Below the pieces are notes generated by a model. The model saw nothing but the letters and a program-made list of their open reading frames with translations, did no database searches and had not been told where the DNA came from. This document shows positions 33,798 through 44,785 of a DNA stretch of 64,000 nt, in pieces. The translations under genes and the position numbers were made by a program. Origin of the DNA: Microstegium vimineum (taxonomy: Eukaryota; Streptophyta; Magnoliopsida; Poales; Poaceae); contig CM039124.1 of NCBI GenBank assembly GCA_022036555.1, positions 55,086,456-55,150,455 of the forward strand, given 5' to 3'. How positions within the stretch are numbered: the stretch's first letter is position 1; each line of letters starts with the position of its first letter.

Positions 33798-35062
33798 GGT
33801 TAGCTAATTAATAATCCAGCCATTAAAAAATCTACTCCGTATTAGCTAGTTGCCTTCTGCTAGCTGCTAAGAATTACCTGAACGGATCAAATACTGAGTA
33901 TACCCTAGAAGCGTGGTAAAATTAACCAAAAGGAAGCTTCTTTTCGTTGACTCCGATGAGGGTGCGCGCTCACTGCAGCTTTTTACGGTTACCGTTACGG
34001 TTGCAGTTGCAGCTGCAGCTCAAACTGATTTCTACTGTATATCCTTTTACAGCGTGCCCCTGCAGCTGACGAACATGCTGGATACGTGCAATACAGCTTG
34101 TTGTACTGGCAACAGTTGGGCTATAACATTTGCCCCATAAAACCACAGGTCACAGAGAGAGAATGAGTGCATGATAGAGAAATTCAGCAGGACAAAAGAG
34201 TTGCTGCTACAGATCGACATATCAGAGCATTCAGGCAATAGACTGTAGAGAGATCTGCAAATTGACAAAAGGAGAATATCATTTGATAATGAAATGCCCC
34301 CATGAGAGCACCAGGAACACGGAGATTGGACTGCTATTTATTGTTCAGAAATAGATAACTGATGCTGATGTTTTCCTTCGTTTTCGATTATTACTGCTTC
34401 TCCAATGTTAGGCCAATGAGCTATTCAGGCAGCACTCAATCAGAGAAGAGAGAAAGAACCCAGGTTGACAGAAAATACATTACAGATGTGTAGTCAAGTT
34501 TAGCAGCACCCATACAGAATTACAGAAGATCAAGGAAACGACGGAATTTTCACATTACCAGTCAGACCATGACACGATATTTCATATATCGATATAGAGA
34601 TAAAAATTGAGATACACTGAAGGTCAAAGGTGATGGACATGCACATAAACATACACTGCAGGGTTGTAGAAGGATGGATCTATGGCAAGATACATGTCAT
34701 AATATATTCTACAGGTTCTACTTTATAAACCACTCAAAGTTATTGAAATTTAGATAATTCACAGAGAGAATTGAGCTTGAAGTATCAAAACTAGAATGTC
34801 ATTCCATAACAGATTCGAACACCACCATTCCAAACAACAACTGAATCCAGCAATGACTATGATCATTGCCCTTGTTTCACCACAAATATAGAAGAGCTTA
34901 ACATGTTTACACACCCACAACCAATAGTAGACATCGTGATGGTAGTTACAAGGACAACTGCTACTATCTGCAAGCAATAACATCAAGATTGCTGAGCTGC
35001 GTAATGACTGTAAATAAACCATGATGAATACCAACCAAGCCCAGGCTGCCCAGCTGCGCAAA
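33798..35062. other. Intergenic DNA and PRA1 3' untranslated region
   Basis: No gene is recognised between 33798 and about 34700. An AGCTGCAGTTGCAG-type run lies near 34000-34020. The last few hundred bases before 35063 are the presumed 3' untranslated region of the minus-strand PRA1 gene. Confidence 0.4.
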
Positions 35063-35926
35063 TCAACCAATGCGGACATAGGTGGGCAAGATGGGCCCGG
35101 CGGCGCTCATGCCAGCTGCCACCAAGCCATCCCCGGCGGCCTCCTGCTCCGTGAGGAAGAGGTCATCGGTGGTCCTGAGCGCGGCGTGCGCGCTGACAAT
35201 CGCGCCCCCAAGCATGACGGAGCCAACGACGTTCCAGCCAACGCTGGTGAAGAGCATGGCGATGACGGTGACCCCGCAGAGCGCGGCGACGACGGTGCCG
35301 TCGTCGAACTCCATCCCGAGGACCCTGAGCGGCTGGGCCCCCTGCGCGGGGCGCGCGAAGTAGAGGAAGAACCAGGCGGCGCAGAGGAAGAGGAGCACGA
35401 AGAGCGTGCCGGGGTGCCAGAGCAGCGAGGCCGCGACGACGGAGAGCACGGCCAGCGCGTAGTTTGCGCGGAAGTAGGCGGTGTTGCGGCGCATCCGGGC
35501 GAGCGCGTCCCCGAGCGAGAGCGGCCTGGAGAAGGCCGGCGCGCGGAAGACCTCGGCCCAGGGCCGGCGCGCCGCGATCAGCGCCTGGCCCTGCTCGCGG
35601 AGCCGCGTCACGAGCTCGCCCGCCTTGGCCAGCGGGGACGGCGGCGCCGCGGGGTCCTGGACTTGCGTCGGGGGAGGGTTTGGGTTAGGGTACGCCGACG
35701 GGGGCGCCGGGTAGGTTGGGATCTTCGCGTACCCGGCGCTGCCCCCGGAGGAGGAGGGCGCCGGGTAGGTGTATCCGCCGTCGGGAGCGGAAGAGGCGGG
35801 CGCGACGTAGGCGGCGCCTGAGCCGTACATGGCGGCGGAGGAGGCAGGCGCGATGTAGGCGGCGGTGGAGGCGTAGGTGGCGGTGGAGGAGGCGGGCTGG
35901 GGCTGGGCGGCGGCGGAGTTGCGCAT
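35063..35926 (-). CDS. PRA1 family protein (single exon, 287 aa)
   Basis: PRA1 proteins are small membrane proteins of the ER-Golgi-endosome system. They bind prenylated Rab GTPases and help vesicle traffic. Residues 1-100 are low complexity (Ala/Pro/Ser/Tyr) and look disordered, with a repeated YxAPASSA-type unit near 20-47. The PRA1 domain follows: helical segment KAGELVTRLREQGQAL at 101-116, then RRPWAEVFR near 120, RPLSLGDALARMRRNTAYFRANY near 134-156, and two hydrophobic double-spanning segments at about 157-192 and 211-247 around the conserved FDDG loop. The C-terminal tail is short. Length exceeds the usual 190-240 because of the N-terminal extension. The gene is intronless, as in most plant PRA1 genes. 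The start is the first ATG of a frame open to 35926. Confidence 0.93.
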   Translation of the reverse strand: MRNSAAAQPQPASSTATYASTAAYIAPASSAAMYGSGAAYVAPASSAPDGGYTYPAPSSSGGSAGYAKIPTYPAPPSAYPNPNPPPTQVQDPAAPPSPLAKAGELVTRLREQGQALIAARRPWAEVFRAPAFSRPLSLGDALARMRRNTAYFRANYALAVLSVVAASLLWHPGTLFVLLFLCAAWFFLYFARPAQGAQPLRVLGMEFDDGTVVAALCGVTVIAMLFTSVGWNVVGSVMLGGAIVSAHAALRTTDDLFLTEQEAAGDGLVAAGMSAAGPILPTYVRIG

Positions 35927-36854
35927 GATCGCGCGCGGGGAGATCGGATTTGCAGGAGGGAGAGGTTGGGGAAAGGTGGGCGGAGGGAAGAATCCCGGGG
36001 AAGAAGAATAGGATGATTGCGCGGCGCTGTGCTTTGCTGGAAAACTGTGAGGGGACGGAGCTCTCTATTTGTGGGGTGGAGGAAACTGGTATTGCTTCGT
36101 GGCAAAGCACCCCGATGGACACGGTTTCCTCTCTCCGGATTCGCTAATGATGGTCACTGCAACCCGAATCGTGTTGACATCATGCTTAACCGTAAGCCAT
36201 CCAATCGTAATCAGTTGATCTAATCTACCGGTTGTTTTCAGGCTCGAACATGCCTTGCTCTCTTCTTTCTTAGCCTGTTTGTTTCGTCATATCAGAGGAT
36301 GTTTAGACCCTAATTAGAATATTAAATATAGATTAATTATATAATACTATAATTGGACAGATGTAAATGCAACCACCAACAATTGACAATACCCCACTGA
36401 TACAAGGTCGAACACTTGGCTGTTATTTTCGAGATCAATGTTTCATTTCAGTATGCAAAACTCGCTACGGAACAAATATCACTATTGATGAAAGACAACG
36501 AATGGCACAGCGGGACTGGAAACAAAAGGAAAACAAAACGTCCCGGTCCCCTCGGCCCGCTCCCTGCACCGCTCCACTACGACTACATGTACTACTGCTG
36601 TACGTATATGGAAAGTCCCACGTGTCCGTTTTACGGTCAATACTCACGGGTGGGTCCATGTACTGTTAAAAAAAAAAAAAGTGCACCGGCCTCCAGCCTC
36701 CAGCACGCGACGACTCCGCCAGGACGCCAACGCCGCCAGCCTCCCCGGCACCCCGCCCTCCGCCTGGGCTACCGCCGCCGCATCCGTCACCTCCGCTCCT
36801 CGTGCGCTTTCCCTGTCTACGACGACTGGGTAGGTGGGCTACCGCCGCCGCCCT
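35927..36854. other. Intergenic region between the divergent PRA1 and FBD genes
   Basis: The PRA1 leader and promoter occupy the left part (minus strand). A TTAGACCCTAATTAGAATATT-like MITE remnant lies near 36305-36365. The right part (36690-36850) is GC-rich and probably holds the leader of the plus-strand F-box gene. No clear TATA box was seen. Confidence 0.35.
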
Positions 36855-39619
36855 ATGGGCGCCGAGGCCTTCGCCGGCAAAGAGCGGCCTCCAGGTATTC
36901 TCACCCCCTTCTTTTCTCTGTCTGCTGTGCCAAATCGAGTTCCCAAGCTATTTGGCTACTTGATTCCTACTAACTTCTAACTTGTTGCAAAAATTATGAG
37001 CTGTATATGTGTACTGGCATGTCCTTTTACTAGGTCCGCCGTTAGGCCACACAGAGCATTTTAGCGTACACAGAACCCAGTGTAAAATTCGTTTATTTTC
37101 TCATGTATTCAGCCTAGAGATATAACATTCTCTCTTTCCTCTTATTGATGTATCAACTGTGAATTTACTTTACCCACATCTTTGTTTTGGTCCTACATCA
37201 ATGGGTAATTAATTAGACAGAAGTGTCTTCTTTTGCTTAGAGAAAACATATACCGAATATCGTTATATTTCTTCATTTTGCAGAGTTGAATTTATATGAA
37301 AAAAATCACAAGTGACACATAAATTACACTAGTATTTTTTTTTACCCTATCAAATGTATTAGATTTAGAATTCAAACGTGAGTGGTTATCTTGACACCGT
37401 CGGTATTAGATTTAGAATACTCATGTGAGTGGTTATTTTGACACCATCTGTATCAGATGTAGAATACTCACGTGAGGGGTTATCTTGACCCCATATGCAC
37501 TATAAAATTATTTTTTTAGTTCCTGATGTTATAATGCTCATTGTATGTAGTTCAACAGCCACATGAATGCTCGTTGTTGAAAAGGGCTAAGTATAGCCAT
37601 AACAAAACCATGAAGAGGAATTCAGAACAACGCTTCCATGGAACAATTGCCAAAAGAACTGAACCTAAAGTTTCGCTTACCAATCTCCCTATGGTATGTG
37701 AGGTCATAAATAAATTAAGTATATTGATAGTGTGTGCTCTAGGATATTTTATCACAGATCTTGTCGTGGTTGCCAATACATGATGCCGTACGAACAAGTG
37801 TCTTATCAAGAGAGTGGAAATATGTTTGGCGGGGCCACACCAACCTAACTTTTGATTCGGATATATTGAGGAAACATTATTCTAAGACCACCTTTGATTA
37901 AAATTTTATCAATGATGAGGACTTAATTATGAGAGTTGATACAGTCTTGCGTAACCATAGTGGTGCGCAAATCGAGCACATGGAAGTCAAGCATAGGTTA
38001 CATAACGAGCATGCAAATCATATTGATAGATGGATTAATTTTGCAATCACGTCAAAGACAAAGGAACTTATCATCGATTTAGATGGTGGTTTCAAGCTAT
38101 CATTGTTCAGAGATATGTCAGATGACATATACATAATCCCAGAAGAACCATATAGTTTATCTTCACAACTTTGGAGTGCTGAGAACGTTTCATACCTGCA
38201 GCGTCTAGAGCTCACTTCTTTGTCTCTTCAACTACCTACTGATTTTAAAGGATTTCCGAACCTTAGGAATCTTACCTTAGTGGATGTGAGTATCACTGAT
38301 AAAGATGTTCAGTATATGCTATCGAGATGCAATCATCTCGAGTTTTTTGAGGTTTCCTACTGTAGAATGATTACTAGTATACGGATGCCACATCCTTTGA
38401 ACCAGCTTAAGCATTTGGTCGTGGATAAATGCCCCTTACTTCAAGTGATAGAGCTGAATTGCAGTCCAACAATGCTCGAGTACACTGGCACCATGGTCCC
38501 ATTAATATTTGGTTCAACTTCCAGGCTGAAAAACATATGTATCAAGTCCGTGGTCTGTAATGCTATTCTTGACTACATGGTCACTGGATTCCCTAGTACT
38601 TTGCCAAGTCTCGAGAAACCTTACAATGTGCACAATGGAAGGTTAGTGATATGTCCTCTGTGGTTCTATTGTGGTTTGGTTATTTTTATGGTCAAGTCCA
38701 ATATCTTTTCTCTGCTCTTTGTTTGTTATGTGCTGCAGAGAATGATTTTACCTGGAAATCCTTTCATATTTACTCATCTTCGGCATTTGAAGTTAGAACT
38801 AGTTCTATATGGCAAGAAAAAGAGAAAGACTGATGTCCTTGACTATGCTTATCTCTTGGAGGTTGCTCCTTTCCTCGAAAAAAATGGAACTGCTAGTAAG
38901 TTTATCTGCAGCTTTCAGGAAACATATCGAACAGATTTTATGCCACCTGTTGGGAAATTGTTAATGCTAGGAATATGCTATGGTTTGCAAATTTCATTTG
39001 TTTTTTTAGCTTAAAATATATGCCGTTCTTCCCTTTTATGCTTATTACATAGCACCAAAATTTTTAGTACATTGATTATATGATACATCGGTAGCAAAGG
39101 AAAAAAGTTAACAAGCATTTAGAGTTGTATTCTTTACCGCTCTTAAAACGAGTGCTGTGTCTACTGAATGTTGAGGCAATGGTCATTTATTTCACAAACA
39201 ATATTGTCACGACGTCTACTAATCATGCCCATTTTCTTATATGTATATGTTGGGCTTTTTTCACTAGATGTGGTTGCAATGCCCACGCCGACCATATATG
39301 AAAGAGGAGGGTGAGCTAAGGATCCATCCTCCGCACCAGCACGCACGCCCATCTCAAGTCAGTTCATATCAGCGGGTTTTTTGGTCGCAAAGATCAGGTG
39401 GAGCTGGCACTTCACATCCTTCGTAGTTCCATCATACTTGAGAAGATGGAGATCAGCCCAAGGGTTGAAATAGACAATTGTTGTGAGTCAGAAAAACAAC
39501 ATTATAAGAGGAGACAGTACGCCGATGATCATAGAGTCGCCACTGAATTTGTTTGCAAGGCGAACAAGCGCAATGTTGTTAATGCAGTAAGGGCATGTTT
39601 TTCATGGGTCCCCCGCTAG
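36855..39619 (+). pseudogene. F-box/LRR/FBD gene, probably decayed
   Basis: The gene model is exon 1 at 36855-36894, exon 2 at 37551 to about 37714, exon 3 at 37758-38641, exon 4 from 38741, and a last exon at about 39392-39619. The F-box ends in ILSWLPIHDAVRTSVLSREWKYVWR (37758 onward, given here only as landmarks ILSWLP and SREWKYVW). LRR-like repeats LQRLELTSLSL, LRNLTLVDVS and LKHLVVDKCP follow, then HLRHLKLELVLYG, and the FBD end (VELALHILRSS, ATEFVCKANKRNV). In SCF ligases such proteins choose substrates. Defects: an in-frame TAA at 37899-37901 just after the F-box, a seven-A run at 38878-38884 where the expected frame is lost, and a TTAAGT where the exon 2 donor is expected (37715-37720). 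Alternative splicing could rescue some of this. Confidence 0.72.
37350..37500. repeat. Three tandem units of about 50 bp in the first intron of the FBD gene
   Basis: Units start near 37355, 37404 and 37450. Each reads gtattagatttagaat..., then actcatgtgagtggttat or a close variant, then cttgacacc. About 85 per cent identity by eye. No function is known. Confidence 0.75.
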
Positions 39620-40248
39620 ACCGTGGCTATGTAAGTGGAGTCCAGGAGACCTTACGACTGAGAGGGAGGCTGTCACGCAGGCAGAAATGCCGTCGCGTGA
39701 AGCCTCCTAAAACACGCAGAAAGTGACGGACCTTGCTTGTCATGGCCGATGCATGAGGTAGATGGATAGTTAAACTTCTTGTAGGCTTGTAACATGTAGG
39801 CTTCAACTCTTGAAAATAGTTCTGAATCCGCTCTGAGTGGAATGTACGTTGTGAATCTGTAAAAACTCTTGCTAGTCGTCATGCATGCTAAATTAATCAG
39901 CAGTTCTGAAGTCGCTCTGAATTTTTGTAAACTCGTTGCAGCCTTATTCTGAATTTTCTCAGAACTGAGGATACATATATTGTTCATGATGCATGCATAG
40001 TTATTTGTACGTTTTTTTTGTGAGTAAATCTGAAGAAGTAACTGAATCATGATGTAGAGTAATCTGTTATATGGCATCTAAAGAATGATTGCCTCACTTG
40101 CATAGATTGCGTTGAAATTGAAACTAGTGCACCTGTTATGCTTGAGCGCTCCACGACCTAAACGAAACACACGCCTCAGCTCAAATTCGAGTCGTCTTGA
40201 ACTCTTGGGGCCTATTTCTTCGGAGTTGGCCGTACCTGTTTCGTTAAA
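39620..40248. other. Intergenic DNA between the FBD gene and the next F-box gene
   Basis: No gene is recognised. Related words gttctgaatccgctctgagt and gttctgaagtcgctctgaat occur at about 39820 and 39903, a diverged duplication. The right end is the promoter of the downstream F-box gene. Confidence 0.4.
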
Positions 40249-40256
40249 TATAAATA
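40249..40256 (+). promoter_or_regulatory. TATA box of the intact F-box gene
   Basis: TATAAATA lies 194 bp before the start codon, followed by a GC-rich leader. Transcription start is expected near 40280. Confidence 0.6.
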
Positions 40257-40449
40257 AATCATTTGCTGGTCCGAAGTCTGGCCGGCGGCCGCACAAGTCA
40301 CCAGCTAACCGGCGAGCGCCGCGATCGTCCATCCCGACCCCGACCGTCCCCGGTGGCCTGGTACGCTCCGCTTCTCCCCTACCTCCTCTTCATCTCTCTC
40401 GCTCGCCCATACCCGAGCTGCTCACCCTTAACTCATCCGTTTCAGAGAC

Positions 40450-41643
40450 ATGGACTGCCCTAACCCCAAGAGGGGCCCGGCGGCGGTGCCGGTGTCGTGT
40501 CTCCCAGAAGACTCCATCTTGGAGATCTTCGCGCGCGCCCCCGTCCGGTCCATCCACAGATTTAAGTGCGTCTCGCAACGCTGGTGCGACCTCATCTCCG
40601 ACCCCGTCCACCGCAAGCGGTTCCCCCAGACCCTAGAAGGCTTCTTCCGCAGCGACACCGATGGAGGCTGTTTCCACGGGAAATTCATCAGTCTGCCGGG
40701 GATCACCGCGCCCCTTTTCGACCCTTCCATCTCCTTCCTGACGAAGCTTCCCGGGAATAAGAACATCAGGCTCCTGCATTCCTGCAGTGGGCTCCTCCTC
40801 TTTGGGCACGGCAGCACAGGACAAGTCATGCCAGATGGCACACGGGGCTACATTGTGTGCAACCCCACCACTGAGCAATGGGTGGCCGTGCCCAGCGCCG
40901 GTTGTCCCTCTCCAAGTGACAACGCGCCTACCTACGTCGTCTTTGACCCAGCCGTCTCGCCGCACTTTCACTTGTTCCACCTCTGGGAGAATGTCAATCT
41001 AGGCGTGATTGAGGTGCGCACCTATTCGTCTGAAACTGGGCTGTGGATCAACTGCACAAGCAAGCAGAGGAAATGGCAACAGGGACGTGGATGGAAACTA
41101 TGGCTTAAGGCTAATGCCACATATATGGGCAACACCTTTGTCAATGGTATGCTGCATTTTATCGTCGTCCACGGTAGCCTCGGAAACTATCAGATAGCTG
41201 GGATTGGCTGGGAAGGGAAGACGTGCAGGGCCATTCGCTGGCCAGGCGATCTTGGCTCAAGTGCTCTTTTTCTTGGTCAATCTCAAGGGCACTTGTATTG
41301 CATCAGTGGATATCTAGAAGGACAAGGCTTTTACCAGAGTGGAATTTCCGTTTGGGTTCTTCAGGACTATGATACAGAAGAATGGCAACTCAAGTGCAAT
41401 GTGAGCTTCTTGAAGCTGTTTGGAAAAACGAAGTGCGGAGTCCATGTCGACTACAATGTTGTCGCCATCCATCCACATTGCAACTGGGTCTTCCTTGTTC
41501 AGCACTGCGACCAGAAGCTGATAGCATATGACATGGACAATAAGAAAGTACATGCTCTCCGCTCTCTCACACACAGCCATCGGCTTTGTACTCCATATGT
41601 CCCCTATTACTCGGAGTTGTTGGTGCTTGCTAATAAGCACTGA
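40450..41643 (+). CDS. F-box protein (single exon, 397 aa)
   Basis: The F-box lies at about residues 15-58 (VSCLPEDSILEIFARAPVRS, then FKCVSQRWCDLISDP), the SKP1-binding part of SCF ubiquitin ligases. It is followed by a beta-propeller-like F-box associated domain. Recognisable blades are LLHSCSGLLLF, YIVCNPTTEQWVAVP, FHLFHLWENV...VIEVRTYSSETGLW, VNGMLHF, YQIAGIGWEGKTCRAIRWP, GHLYCISGY, SVWVLQDYDTEEWQLKCNVSF and VVAIHPHCNWVFLVQ. This arrangement is typical of large plant F-box families whose targets are mostly unknown. The ATG at 40450 fits the TATA position and a frame that is open to the stop. It is unrelated in its C-terminal domain to the neighbouring FBD gene, so the two are not a tandem duplicate pair. 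Confidence 0.9.
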   Translation: MDCPNPKRGPAAVPVSCLPEDSILEIFARAPVRSIHRFKCVSQRWCDLISDPVHRKRFPQTLEGFFRSDTDGGCFHGKFISLPGITAPLFDPSISFLTKLPGNKNIRLLHSCSGLLLFGHGSTGQVMPDGTRGYIVCNPTTEQWVAVPSAGCPSPSDNAPTYVVFDPAVSPHFHLFHLWENVNLGVIEVRTYSSETGLWINCTSKQRKWQQGRGWKLWLKANATYMGNTFVNGMLHFIVVHGSLGNYQIAGIGWEGKTCRAIRWPGDLGSSALFLGQSQGHLYCISGYLEGQGFYQSGISVWVLQDYDTEEWQLKCNVSFLKLFGKTKCGVHVDYNVVAIHPHCNWVFLVQHCDQKLIAYDMDNKKVHALRSLTHSHRLCTPYVPYYSELLVLANKH

Positions 41644-42265
41644 GATTTTGCTTTGTGGGGTTACTTGTGGCGACATTCAACAGGAATTTGATCTCCTGCA
41701 GGCATGGGGGAGTTAGCGACCCAGTTATCTGGAGTCCATTAGAAGTAGCTGATGCATTTTGCTTGTGATTTGGATTTTGTTCCTTCTCAATCTTTTGGTC
41801 CAATATATACAAATTTACATGGTGGCTGAACCTGAATTGAAGCTACTAAATTGCAACTATTATCAGTTCGAGTTTTGCCATTGCTGCCAGGTAACAGAAA
41901 CAACCACTACAAAAGGCACTCAGAGTAACTACTAAACACTAGCAGCAACAAAATACATATGCCTGTTATCTTCATGGTGCTGTTGACCAATTTGTGATGA
42001 TTTAACCAAGGTTTCAAGTGCTACCTTCTGTGTTTCCAGAATTATAATCCGAATGTGCCTCGTTTTTGCTTGAGCTTACTAACGAGTGATTGCTGTGAGA
42101 TTTTTCCCTCCTCAGTTCTGCATGTGTTTTTTTATATATGCTGAACAAATAAATCTTGTATATGTTGCAAACAATGCAGGCACAAGAACGGCTTAAACTT
42201 AAATATCTTTCATATTAGACTCAAGTGGTACCCAATTATATAGTTTCCATACCATATATTATCTA
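41644..42265. other. 3' region of the F-box gene and intergenic DNA
   Basis: AT-rich non-coding sequence. ccaatatatac near 41800 is a possible end region of the transcript. No other feature is seen. Confidence 0.35.
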
Positions 42266-42480
42266 CTTCCTCTGTTTGAAAAAGAACATAATTATCTCTT
42301 TTTGATGAGTCAATGTCAAATTTGACCAAATATATACAAAAACTACTAGTGTTTATAGTGTGTAATAATTTTTTTTTTACAATAAACCTATTTAGGGATA
42401 CTTCTTTCTGTAAACTTAGACAAATTTAAGAAACTTTGATTTAATTCAAAATTAGTATTACATTTTTTTGGGGAAGGAGG
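42266..42480. mobile_element. Stowaway-type MITE, 215 bp
   Basis: The left end CTTCCTCTGTTTGAAAAAG and the right end tttttttggggaaggagg are diverged inverted copies flanked by TA (42264-42265, 42481-42482). The interior words tttgaccaaat and gtttatagtgtgtaataat place it in the same family as the copies at 51691 and 52047. Confidence 0.7.
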
Positions 42481-42482
42481 TA

Positions 42483-43982
42483 GTATGCTGTTAAACAACA
42501 TAGCTGGAACTTTGTCTTAGCCTCATAGGAGACTTTTGGAGTTTTGGATGCTGATTGCTTGCATCTAGTTTGGCAGCTAGACGGAATATGAAATGTTACA
42601 CATTTATGTATATAGCCATAGCCATAGTTGAACAGAGATTTTTGTTTCTTTATTTTTGTTTTGCGTTTGCTTGTTTATACTGATGAAGGGGTAAAAAAAC
42701 ACTACCACATGTTCTCAGTACAAACCCCGCTTAGTGTCTTCCTTCGAAGATCCTTAGTGGGTATAAAGTTAGTGAAGTGGCATAATTTAGTGCAAGGATT
42801 GTGATCTATAGTTATATGAGGGGAGTGATAAATTTATTTGGAGCCTCCACAAAAATGGTGATTTCTTAGTAAGATCAATGTATAGGTTTCTTTTCAACAG
42901 TTGTATTTGAGTTCTCTATTAGCAACTATATTTATTTCCACCAATGCTAGACTTGGCTCAAGCTCTGGTTTTGCGTTCACCCGATTTGTGGAGAGCTGAT
43001 TCTTTTGGAGTCAACATCATGTAACAAACCAGAATGCCACGGGAAGACTACAGATCGAACTGCTTGTTGGACATTTTGTTTTTCCATCTTTGTTTTACGT
43101 TTTATATTAGGTACGTCATCAGAGCTGTATGATTCTTTTGGATATGTCCTTTTAGTCGATGGTACTTCTTGGTTGGTGTGACCTTTTTTAATACTAATTA
43201 TGGTCTGATGTATCATCAACTGAGGGTGACTAAAACCAAAATTTACTATCTACTTATGAGTGCATTTCTTTTGTCACGTATATCCTGCTATGGAAATGTC
43301 TAGTAGACTAGATTGGCAGATTTGTTGATGAAGTTGAAATTTGTGTATTGCTGTGCGTCTGCTACGGAAAGAATAGTCAAACTGAAATGGAGTCAGTTGG
43401 CCTTGGAGGATACCGTGCTGATATATGTGCGTGCAAATTGTAATGCATGCGTGTGATGTGACCTTTCTCACATCAAACCTTGCTCACATCGGCAACCAAA
43501 ATTGACCAGCTCCTGTTGGCAAAGAAACACCGGAAACTGTAAAACTCTAGACATTGCTTACCATAGAACTAAACTCATGTGCCACACGTCAATATCTTAC
43601 CATGGTAAAGAATCTAATAAACACGGCTGTAGTAGTATTGTATGGACATGCAGCAGCATGCTACCGAACAAGATGGAGTTAATTTCGTACGTCACGATGC
43701 GCTTATGCATGCTATATGCAGCCAGAATACGTGGGGGGACAGAAAAAGAGCAACAATATATTACTGGATTGCATCGTCGTTTGTAGTGAGCGATTCTGAT
43801 ACCATCTTTCTGAAGCGATCCAATTATATGAAGAAACCTAAACAAAACTTCAGGGGTGAGGGCACCATCTCTCCACGTCTCCACAAACCCAAAAGATCTC
43901 AATTAAACTTTCCTCAGCGGTTCACCGTTACCATGAGTTTTCATTATATATATTCGCAGACACAATCGGTAAAGAGATTTCT
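42483..43982. other. Intergenic DNA, no gene recognised
   Basis: AT-rich with short frames on both strands. The 120-codon frame at 43642-44004 and its antisense have no family resemblance. Nothing can be supported. Confidence 0.4.
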
Positions 43983-44203
43983 CCTGTTTGGATCAAACAA
44001 CTAAACTTTAACTACCTAAATTTTAGCCGGAGTGCTTGTATCCTCTAGCTAATAGATTCAATTAAATTTTAGCAGAATTTAGCTTGGTTCAAAAAAAACT
44101 AAACTTAGATAAACTATTTAGTTAGTGTTTTAGTTGGACAATTTAGATCTTTAATATGTAAATTTAGCCAATTAAAATTTAGTTGATGGATCTAAATAGA
44201 CCC
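43983..44203. mobile_element. MITE with GTTTGGATC / GATCTAAATA ends, about 220 bp
   Basis: The left end ctgtttggatcaaacaacta and the right end tagttgatggatctaaatag are inverted relatives. The body is rich in aaatttagc and ctaaact words. This is a common small grass element. Target duplication is not clear. Confidence 0.6.
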
Positions 44204-44725
44204 TTAAATACGTCCACGATATATATGCTATTTCCAACATTTCCTTACCTCTAAGGCTCTAACGACCCATGCATATATAAGGGGAAAAAGGCCACCATAA
44301 ATTTTGTGTTCCCTATGCCCCATAAAAAGTGTCATTCTCATTTAAAAAAATCAAACAGGTTTAACTTTGACTAAATATATATGCAGCAACGACTCTTAAA
44401 CTTGTAAAATTGTCATATAGATACATGAACTTTGAAAATATATTTCTAAGTCCCTAAACTTGTTAAGTGGTGCACGGTAGGTCCATGCTAGTCATGTGGA
44501 CATTTCTTACTCATGTGGTATGCTAGCGTGACATGTAGTTTTATATTTAATCATTCCAATTTATTTTTCACTTGAAAAATATACCGTGTGCGGCAACAAT
44601 GCAACTCCAGGAGCCTTGCAACCTTCTACAACAGCAGGAAAAGGAGGGGCGGGAAAGAGAGGAATGAGAAGAGGTCTATTTTCAAAAGGAAAAAAAATAA
44701 AAGTAAGGGTCGAAAAAATATATAC
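44204..44725. other. AT-rich intergenic DNA with a MITE fragment
   Basis: cataaaaagtgtcattctcatt and tttaactttgactaaatat near 44325-44385 are Stowaway-family words without matching ends. No gene is recognised. Confidence 0.4.
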
Positions 44726-44785
44726 TCCATCCGTCCTAAAATAACTGTCGTTCTCATTTTCTGAGAAATATTTTTATTAAATATA
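44726..44785. mobile_element. Stowaway MITE, left half (split by the Helitron)
   Basis: It begins CTCCATCCGTCCTAAAATAA after a TA (44724-44725) and stops abruptly at the Helitron border. Its continuation is at 47338-47510. Confidence 0.85.

Noticed and set aside
35021..35821. Plus-strand frame of 266 codons opposite the PRA1 gene
   Set aside because: Antisense shadow. The minus-strand frame has the PRA1 motifs and membrane segments.
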